From Clostridiales bacterium (lineage in GTDB: Bacteria; Bacillota; Clostridia; Christensenellales; Borkfalkiaceae), in contig SVIG01000009.1 in assembly GCA_015071005.1 (NCBI GenBank), positions 1 through 54,610 on the forward strand: 54,610 bases of DNA, written 5' to 3'. How positions within the stretch are numbered: position 1 is the first letter of the stretch; each line of letters begins with the position of its first letter. Positions 50,279 to 54,610 of this stretch are shown here, in pieces. The translations under genes were made by a program, and so were the position numbers. The notes beneath the pieces are model-generated. The model was not told where the DNA came from and did no database searches. It saw nothing but the letters and a program-made list of their open reading frames with translations.

Positions 50279-50354
50279 GCCTTGGTAGCTCAGTTGGTAG
50301 AGCAGCAGACTGAAAATCTGCCTGTCGGTGGTTCGATTCCGCCCCAAGGCACCA
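50279..50354 (+). tRNA. tRNA-Phe (GAA)
   Basis: A 76-nt cloverleaf with acceptor GCCTTGG/CCAAGGC, GAA anticodon between GCAGA and TCTGC, CCA encoded. Confidence 0.95.
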
Positions 50355-50357
50355 CAC

Positions 50358-50432
50358 GCCGGTGTAGCTCAATGGCAGAGCAGCTGATTTGTAATCAGCA
50401 GGTTGTGGGTTCGAGTCCAATCACCGGCTCCA
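50358..50432 (+). tRNA. tRNA-Thr (TGT)
   Basis: A 75-nt cloverleaf with acceptor GCCGGTG/CACCGGC, TGT anticodon between GCTGA and TCAGC, CCA encoded. Confidence 0.94.
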
Positions 50433-50460
50433 CAACGAATTGAGTTACATCTATATATAT

Positions 50461-50545
50461 GGGCAGATTCCAGAGCGGCCAAATGGATCAGACTGTAAAT
50501 CTGACGTCTTCGACTTCGGTGGTTCGAATCCACCTCTGCCCACCA
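50461..50545 (+). tRNA. tRNA-Tyr (GTA) with long variable arm
   Basis: An 85-nt class II cloverleaf with acceptor GGGCAGA/TCTGCCC, GTA anticodon between CAGAC and GTCTG-type strands and a long variable arm (CGTCTTCGACTTCGG), CCA encoded. Its 3' end borders the integrative element and is the probable attachment site of the integrase at 51005 (inference). Confidence 0.93.
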
Positions 50546-50592
50546 AAACACGACAATTATGCAGAAAAAATGTATAAAAGTCGTGTTTTTCT
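50545..50592 (+). terminator. Terminator of the second tRNA operon
   Basis: AAAACACGAC (50545-50554) pairs with GTCGTGTTTT (50580-50589), with a 25-nt loop and following T-run. Confidence 0.65.
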
Positions 50593-50639
50593 TTACTTTT
50601 TTGAATAAATATTCACTCAAAAATGCGTTTTTGATGGGG

Positions 50640-50663
50640 TTTGGGGAACAATTTGGGGAACAA
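50640..50663 (+). repeat. Two tandem copies of TTTGGGGAACAA
   Basis: The 12-mer TTTGGGGAACAA is repeated exactly at 50640-50651 and 50652-50663, just inside the element next to tRNA-Tyr. Direct 12-mers at a tRNA-integrase border are candidate arm-type binding sites. Confidence 0.55.
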
Positions 50664-50715
50664 AATCACTCAAATTATTCCTATGATAGGATATATTTAA
50701 GCCCGCTAAAAACGA

Positions 50716-50744
50716 TTGACAAATATGCCCTGTTTTGATATACT
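50716..50744 (+). promoter_or_regulatory. Promoter of the mini-ORF unit
   Basis: TTGACA (50716-50721), 17-bp spacer, TATACT (50739-50744). Start near 50751. Confidence 0.75.
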
Positions 50745-50791
50745 ATTTTTGCCGCCGTCGTATAACAGGAATAAAAGGTAGTCCTATATAA

Positions 50792-50878
50792 ATGTTTACT
50801 AATGCTTGGTCAACTTTACATAGAACTAAAAGGAATCCAAGGACAAATAAATCTAAGGAGGACTTGCCGAATGCGTAA
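50792..50878 (+). CDS. Mini-ORF 1 (28 aa), possible leader peptide
   Basis: ATG 50792 to TAA 50876-50878, with AAAGG about a dozen bases upstream. The product starts MFTNAWSTLHRTKRNPRTNK and ends KSKEDLPNA. Its last codons overlap the start of mini-ORF 2 by eight bases in another frame, so translation of the first may expose or restart at the second, as with leader peptides. Whether it is translated is unproven. Confidence 0.45.
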   Translation: MFTNAWSTLHRTKRNPRTNKSKEDLPNA

Positions 50879-50924
50879 AATTAAAATTCGCATAAAGGGT
50901 ACGATTCGTATCCGCCGTCGTTAA
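50871..50924 (+). CDS. Mini-ORF 2: 17-residue alternating cationic peptide
   Basis: ATG 50871 to TAA 50922-50924, preceded by a perfect AAGGAGG (50855-50861) at nine bases. Product MRKIKIRIKGTIRIRRR: hydrophobic Ile alternates with Lys or Arg on both sides of a KGT turn, so it would form an amphipathic beta-hairpin, a pattern known from cationic antimicrobial and membrane-active peptides. Nine of seventeen residues are basic. The strong binding site and dedicated promoter and terminator argue for real expression. Role could be a toxin, nucleic-acid binder or regulator (inference). Confidence 0.55.
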   Translation: MRKIKIRIKGTIRIRRR

Positions 50925-50935
50925 TCGCGGTTGTG

Positions 50936-50966
50936 CCAGAGGGTGTTAACGCACCTTCTGTTTTTT
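50936..50966 (+). terminator. Terminator of the mini-ORF unit
   Basis: CAGAGGGTG and CACCTTCTG pair with one G-T wobble, followed by TTTTTT. It ends the transcript just inside the right inverted repeat. Confidence 0.75.
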
Positions 50967-51004
50967 ATTTAGCGGGCTTAAAGTGCAAAGTTGAAGTGCA
51001 ATTC

Positions 51005-52231
51005 TTATGCACTTAAAGGAAACTCTACTTTATCCATTTGCTTTCTCATAAATTCATCTGAGAAATGGGTGTATACCTTTCCAACAAGTCTTTGCGGGCT
51101 ATCTCCCATCCAAATATCTACAATATCTGGACGGACATATTGCTGACAAACGGTTGCAAAAGTATGTCGCAAACAGTAAGCGGTTTTTTCTGCAAGCAAT
51201 TCTTTCATGGTATCGTTTATCTTTAATCGGTGTAAATCAGTCGTTAAAGGCTTATCCCAGTCAATCAATCCCTGTGCCTGTGTAGGTATGGGGATTTTTT
51301 TATACTCGATTTTACCATTCTTGCGCTTCCGATTACGAGCGATTAAGAACTCACCCTCGCGGTGGGTTTCTTCATCAATTTCGCAGGGACGCAAACCGAA
51401 GAAATAGAGGACATAGGCAAACTGTCTAATAGAATCATATTTTACGGCTTTAATACGCTCTAAAAACGCTTTAACTTCGTCTTCGGATAAAGCCTCGCGG
51501 GTTTGTCTTTCTGAACGTTTAAACTTAATTAGAGCCACTGGATTATGCTGAATAATTCCACTTGCAATTGCATACTTGAATATGCCATTGAAAAGAGTGC
51601 GTAATTCTTCGTGTTTTCGTGGTTTTACGTCTTTCATCACGCCGTCGATGTCAATGGTACGTACATCAGCTAATGCCTTTTGTTGGAGTTCTATTGGTAA
51701 CGATAAAAAATTTGTTTCAAATCTACGTAATTCCTTATCTGTAACAGTTCCTTTTTTATACTGATACCACTCCTTAAAGATTGCTTCCAGAGTATTATCA
51801 TTGGAGTTGTATGTCGCTGTTCTGTATTTTCCAATTTCTTTTGGCGTTGTTTTAAATAAAAATTTTTCTTTTGCTCGACTTAAATCTGTTGAGGATGCTG
51901 TAATATTGTAACCGTTTGAGCGGTATCGAATTTCATAGCAAAATGAGTTTCTTCCGCTTTCTCTTTTAATAATTTTTGCGGCGAGCCCATTGGCTATAAA
52001 TTCCTTTTTGAAGGTTTCTGCCATTTTTGAAATCTCCTTTTTTGTAAATTTCAAAGATGTGGTTGCAGACTTTGTATGTAATACGGCACCCTCATTATTT
52101 TGTTCAAGCTCAACAACTCTTCGCGCAGCTTCGCTAAATTCAGCTGAGAGTTTTAATGCTTCATTTCTTGTGTTAATCATCATCAACTTAGTAGTTAAAT
52201 TGATGATTGTGTCCGACACTTTTTCACTCAT
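51005..52231 (-). CDS. int: Tyrosine-family site-specific integrase
   Basis: A 408-residue recombinase. An N-terminal helical region and an arm-binding-like beta domain (about 80-125: SFCYEIRYRSNGYNITAS), a core-binding helical domain (about 135-225), then the catalytic domain: box I YFFGLRPCEID with the Arg, box II YCLRHTFATV with Arg and His (the usual first His is Tyr here) and the nucleophile Tyr in VGKVYTHFSD. It catalyses integration and excision of the element, probably at tRNA-Tyr. The gene starts beside the mini-ORF unit. Confidence 0.92.
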   Translation of the reverse strand: MSEKVSDTIINLTTKLMMINTRNEALKLSAEFSEAARRVVELEQNNEGAVLHTKSATTSLKFTKKEISKMAETFKKEFIANGLAAKIIKRESGRNSFCYEIRYRSNGYNITASSTDLSRAKEKFLFKTTPKEIGKYRTATYNSNDNTLEAIFKEWYQYKKGTVTDKELRRFETNFLSLPIELQQKALADVRTIDIDGVMKDVKPRKHEELRTLFNGIFKYAIASGIIQHNPVALIKFKRSERQTREALSEDEVKAFLERIKAVKYDSIRQFAYVLYFFGLRPCEIDEETHREGEFLIARNRKRKNGKIEYKKIPIPTQAQGLIDWDKPLTTDLHRLKINDTMKELLAEKTAYCLRHTFATVCQQYVRPDIVDIWMGDSPQRLVGKVYTHFSDEFMRKQMDKVEFPLSA

Positions 52232-52294
52232 CGTTCAAAATATCCTTTAAGTGGTGTGTCCTGTTATTCCTTGATTTCCTTAAAGCCCTAACCT

Positions 52295-52753
52295 CTATTT
52301 GTAAAGCTGAAACTTCTTGCTGATTTTGTGTGCAATTTCGTCTGGCAATGGCTTAAATCCAATGCAGGTCAAAACTCTACCTATCCCATTTTCGTCAACT
52401 TCTTCAGGGGTTAATTCTGTTAGGCAACAATCCTTAATCAAGAAGTAATCAATATCTTCCTTTAGTCCAAGTTCGTTAGCAATAGTAATTGCTTTTTCTA
52501 ATTGATTCTTATTCTTCGCTTCGCAAATTGTTTTTGTAAATATCCCGCAAATCCATTTCTCATATACATCTTTATCTAGTTGTATATATGGAATATAATA
52601 TAGAACTTCATTGCCGTTTCTGCAAACTCTATCAACGTTTTTTGGATTTTGAAACCTTTTTGTTAAAAAAGCAAGAGATGCGTGGCTTACTTGAGCAGCC
52701 AACTTACCAGGCGACATATTCAAGTCTTTGCGAGCTATTATTAACTGTCTCAT
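52295..52753 (-). CDS. Peptidyl-tRNA hydrolase 2 (Pth2)-like protein
   Basis: A 152-residue protein beginning RQLIIARKDLNMSPGKLAAQVSHASLAFL, the substrate-binding start of Pth2, where Lys, Gln and His contact the peptidyl-tRNA. The C-terminal GRVLTCIGFKPLPDEIAHKISKKFQLY matches the Pth2 ending (IGPAPxExID). Pth2 is the archaeal and eukaryotic hydrolase type; bacteria usually rely on Pth. In a mobile element at a tRNA gene it may act on tRNA or defend against it, or be repurposed (inference). Starts where the next gene ends (ATGA overlap). Confidence 0.78.
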   Translation of the reverse strand: MRQLIIARKDLNMSPGKLAAQVSHASLAFLTKRFQNPKNVDRVCRNGNEVLYYIPYIQLDKDVYEKWICGIFTKTICEAKNKNQLEKAITIANELGLKEDIDYFLIKDCCLTELTPEEVDENGIGRVLTCIGFKPLPDEIAHKISKKFQLYK

Positions 52754-53007
52754 GGTTGTTGCTTGATTGGAAATGCGTGATAAAACGCAACTTCACGCTT
52801 ATCAATTTCAGCATAAGATTTTGCATCAATTAAAATTTTTACATTGCCTTTTCTTGGAGTGTAAAATGTGTCAAAATCCTCAATAGATAGAGGGGTATTA
52901 ACCGATACTCTTGCGCCGGATTTAAGCACAAATACAATAGTTGTCAAAGGAACGAGTAAGTCTTCAAAAGGAATTCCCATTGAAGTTAAATTATACTTTT
53001 GTTTCAT
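52750..53007 (-). CDS. Hypothetical protein (85 aa) coupled to the Pth2-like gene
   Basis: A small soluble protein (IPFEDLLVPLTTIVFVLKSGARVSVNTPLSIEDFDTF) with beta-strand-like stretches and no membrane segment. Its stop overlaps the start of the Pth2-like gene, and a GGAG site precedes its ATG, so it is expressed with it. Not recognised as a family. Confidence 0.65.
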   Translation of the reverse strand: MKQKYNLTSMGIPFEDLLVPLTTIVFVLKSGARVSVNTPLSIEDFDTFYTPRKGNVKILIDAKSYAEIDKREVAFYHAFPIKQQP

Positions 53008-53065
53008 ATAATCTCCTATATGTCTAAATATATTCTATGTTTTATAAAAATATAAAGCCTTAGCC

Positions 53066-53971
53066 TTATATTTTATTTGTATATATCGAGTTAACCCATT
53101 TATAATACTGTTCTCGATAATTAAAAGCAGAGTTTTCAGAGCATCCCATTATCGAACAAATCTTCTCTAAAAGTGTTCTGTTTGATTTATCCTGATAGAT
53201 TTTTACAAACAAGGCATTCTTTCTCAAATTTCTGAAAATGATAGCAACATTTCTTTCCTTTGGAATAAGAGAATTAAACCTGCTTATAGCCAAAATGATG
53301 TGATTTTCTTCGACTCTTGGGCAAGAAGTGGTAGGACGGAATAAAAAAGATTCGTCTCCCTTAAATACTCTGACTTTCCCACTCGGTAATCCTCGATAAC
53401 TGTCAAGATATCGCAGGGCTTTAAGTGCTGTATAGGCACTGTCTTCTATGGCGATCATTTCTCCGTTATGTTCAAGCAAATACCTCGTATTATCGTCAGA
53501 AATCAATTCGTTTTTTTTGAGAACGGCAATTTCCCTAGGGGATAATCCGTGCCAACCTAAAACAACAATAGCCTTTACCGTCGCAAGATCTGCATTTGGA
53601 TTATAACCAGCCATTAAAGAAGCGCCGATTTCATCGATGAGATTTAATATGCTATCCAAGTCTCTAAAATAACAGGATGTTTGCTGAGAATCCATTACCT
53701 CTTCTCTTGTCGGTACTGTTCCAAGCACACCAAACCAATCAAAAAGATTAAGCAAATATTCTTTAATCTTTTGATAGTGTTGTCTTGAAATGCTATTTGT
53801 AGACTGCAAAAAGAAGGTACGGCATAAAAACTCTTTATCTAACAATCTAGTTGATGGATTGTCTTCTTTTAAGAGAGCATCCACGTAGGACAGGAATCTT
53901 TCTACATCGTTTTCTCTTTGTGCGTTTGCGTTAGGATAATACTTTTCAATAAATGCTTTTGAATCAATCAT
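53066..53971 (-). CDS. Degenerate tyrosine-recombinase homologue (301 aa)
   Basis: The layout follows tyrosine recombinases: an N-terminal helical core-binding domain (about 1-95, ending in DWFGVLGTV) and a catalytic-type domain. Where box I normally has LGLRxxEL there is GWHGLSPREIAVLKKNEL, with no aligned Arg; where box II has HxLRHTFA there is FRNLRKNALFVKIY. A C-terminal Tyr-rich segment (AFNYREQYYKWV) follows. So the fold seems present but key catalytic residues are replaced, suggesting a DNA-binding or regulatory paralogue of the integrase. Transcribed from a promoter embedded in a palindromic operator. Confidence 0.65.
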   Translation of the reverse strand: MIDSKAFIEKYYPNANAQRENDVERFLSYVDALLKEDNPSTRLLDKEFLCRTFFLQSTNSISRQHYQKIKEYLLNLFDWFGVLGTVPTREEVMDSQQTSCYFRDLDSILNLIDEIGASLMAGYNPNADLATVKAIVVLGWHGLSPREIAVLKKNELISDDNTRYLLEHNGEMIAIEDSAYTALKALRYLDSYRGLPSGKVRVFKGDESFLFRPTTSCPRVEENHIILAISRFNSLIPKERNVAIIFRNLRKNALFVKIYQDKSNRTLLEKICSIMGCSENSAFNYREQYYKWVNSIYTNKI

Positions 53972-53990
53972 TACTAACCACCTCCATTAA

Positions 53991-54028
53991 ATTATACAAC
54001 ATTTTTAGACACAAGTCAAGATGTTGTA
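53991..54028 (-). promoter_or_regulatory. Promoter embedded in an 8-bp palindromic operator
   Basis: Minus strand: TTGACT (54019 to 54014), 17-bp spacer, TATAAT (53996 to 53991). TACAACAT (53995-54002) and ATGTTGTA (54021-54028) form an inverted repeat overlapping the -10 side and flanking the -35 box, so a bound repressor would block polymerase. Confidence 0.7.
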
Positions 54029-54081
54029 CGCTAAAAAATATGTATAAAGTGGAATAGGGTGGAGGATTTTGTTAGATTTTC

Positions 54082-54456
54082 TTAATTTTTATAGGCTATT
54101 TTGTTAGCAATAGCCGAAAGTAATCGGATTTTCTCGTTGTTACTTAATTGAAGATTAAACGATACAGCTCCGTCCTCAGAGTAGTTGTCAAACTTAAGAT
54201 AACTATCGTCGTCTCCAAATTCAACAATTGCTCCCACGTAGACATCTTCGCTCGTTAGGCGTGCAAACAACTCAGCCCCCGACACGGAAAACGGAAAGTT
54301 TGCAGGATTGCCTATTTCCGTCACATCGTAGGCGATTGAATACACGCCAAACTCGTCTTCTGCCTTTACTTTTTGTATAAGGTCTGTGTCAAGATTTGAC
54401 TCGACCTCAATTTTTTTACCTTTAATTGCTTTAATCCTCGGTGCTATGGATATAAT
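54082..54456 (-). CDS. Hypothetical protein, start uncertain (non-AUG or 87-aa GTG form)
   Basis: The first conventional start is GTG 54345, giving 87 residues (VYSIAYDVTEIGNPANFPFS start) but with no ribosome binding site. The frame continues upstream without a stop to 54456, adding IKAIKGKKIEVESNLDTDLI-type sequence that looks like real protein. The only start codons there are ATT 54456 or ATA 54453, near a GGAG. So either a rare AUU/AUA start is used, or the frame is reached by frameshifting from the 52-aa gene it overlaps. The fold is beta-rich; not recognised. Confidence 0.55.
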   Translation of the reverse strand: MISIAPRIKAIKGKKIEVESNLDTDLIQKVKAEDEFGVYSIAYDVTEIGNPANFPFSVSGAELFARLTSEDVYVGAIVEFGDDDSYLKFDNYSEDGAVSFNLQLSNNEKIRLLSAIANKIAYKN

Positions 54457-54589
54457 CTAACAATATCTCCATAGTCGCTCGCTCTTTTACGTTGTGAGAA
54501 TTCTCAATATGTATGCAAGGATTATCTCCGGTGGAAAAGGTGACTGTTAGATTGTATTTAGCAAAAACTTTGTTTTGGTTGTCTGTCAT
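54431..54589 (-). CDS. Small hypothetical protein (52 aa)
   Basis: ATG 54589 with AGGAGG upstream to TAA 54431. Product begins MTDNQNKVFAKYNLTVTFST and ends in a helix MEILLDYIHSTED. No domain recognised. Its end overlaps the upstream extension of the next gene in another frame. Too short for many gene finders, but the binding site is excellent. Confidence 0.6.
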   Translation of the reverse strand: MTDNQNKVFAKYNLTVTFSTGDNPCIHIENSHNVKERATMEILLDYIHSTED

Positions 54590-54610
54590 TGTTCCTCCTG
54601 TGTCTAAATA

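Larger units (their letters stand above)
50696..50982. repeat. 287-bp unit bounded by a perfect 15-bp inverted repeat
   Basis: TTTAAGCCCGCTAAA (50696-50710) and TTTAGCGGGCTTAAA (50968-50982) are exact inverted copies. Between them lie a full promoter, two overlapping mini-ORFs and a terminator, so the unit is a closed expression cassette. It resembles a miniature transposable element or a cassette carried by the integrative element; no target-site duplication is evident. Confidence 0.6.
50546..54610. mobile_element. Left end of an integrative element at tRNA-Tyr, right end outside window
   Basis: From the tRNA-Tyr 3' end the gene style changes: the genes at 51005-54589 are all on the minus strand, AT-richer than the neighbours, and include a tyrosine integrase and a recombinase-like protein. 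Insertion at a tRNA 3' end by a tyrosine integrase is the usual genomic-island arrangement. The other end is not in the window, so attR and the element type (ICE, satellite, phage) cannot be determined. No conjugation or virion gene is seen in this piece. Confidence 0.65.

Noticed and set aside
50232-50620. Minus-strand frames across the second tRNA cluster (SNPQPADYKSAALP, VDSNHRSRRRQIY types)
   Set aside because: They are antisense reads of tRNA-Asp, Phe, Thr and Tyr genes, a well-known class of spurious proteins.

Overview
The window looks like a chromosomal contig from an uncultured, moderately low-GC member of the Bacillota, class Clostridia (inference). Support: AGGAGG-type ribosome binding sites before nearly every gene, TTGACA/TATAAT promoters with 16-18 bp spacers, CCA-encoding tRNA genes, zinc-type S14, S4 and L36, the Clostridia order rpsK-rpsD-rpoA-rplQ, and many exported lipoproteins with PTC..G..CxxC repeats. 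I cannot name a genus.

Bases 1 to about 11,050 hold a cryptic filamentous-phage-like prophage on the minus strand. It has a pC194/pUB110-type HUH Rep with a matching origin-like hairpin, an ssDNA-binding-type protein, small basic proteins, an exported lipoprotein, a pIII-like surface protein, a tiny membrane (coat-like) protein, a polytopic pVI-like protein and a Zot/pI ATPase. Three non-coding structures stand out: a stand-alone small RNA gene (338-464), an attenuator-like leader in front of a plus-strand membrane zinc-ribbon gene (3933-4112), and a triple-hairpin region at the right end (10861-11044).

11.1-12.0 kb is a tRNA operon (fMet, Met, Glu, a disrupted Glu copy, Glu) followed by palindrome-rich debris. 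12.1-17.9 kb holds a divergent XRE regulator/zinc-ribbon pair and three exported proteins: a metallophosphoesterase lipoprotein, an endonuclease I and an unknown lipoprotein. 18-31.2 kb is housekeeping: an RlmI-like methyltransferase overlapping an RluA synthase, a large surface protein, a second RluA synthase, the minus-strand pgk-tpiA-gpmI operon, thyA-folA, typA and a HAD phosphatase.

31.4-47.6 kb is the complete S10-spc-alpha ribosomal cluster, rpsJ to rplQ, with secY, adk, map, infA and rpoA. rpmD and rpmJ are present but very short. A 34-nt purine-pyrimidine alternating tract and a structured leader precede rpsJ.

47.7-50.0 kb has a DegV protein and L-serine dehydratase. A second tRNA operon (Asp, Phe, Thr, Tyr; 50.2-50.5 kb) is followed by the end of an integrative element running off the window: a tyrosine integrase, a Pth2-like protein, a degenerate recombinase homologue under a palindromic operator, and small unknown proteins. 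Between tRNA-Tyr and the integrase lies a 287-bp unit bounded by a perfect 15-bp inverted repeat. It carries its own promoter and terminator and two overlapping mini-ORFs, the second encoding a 17-residue alternating cationic/hydrophobic peptide. The strongest candidates for undescribed biology are this unit, the prophage small RNA and the attenuator-like leader.
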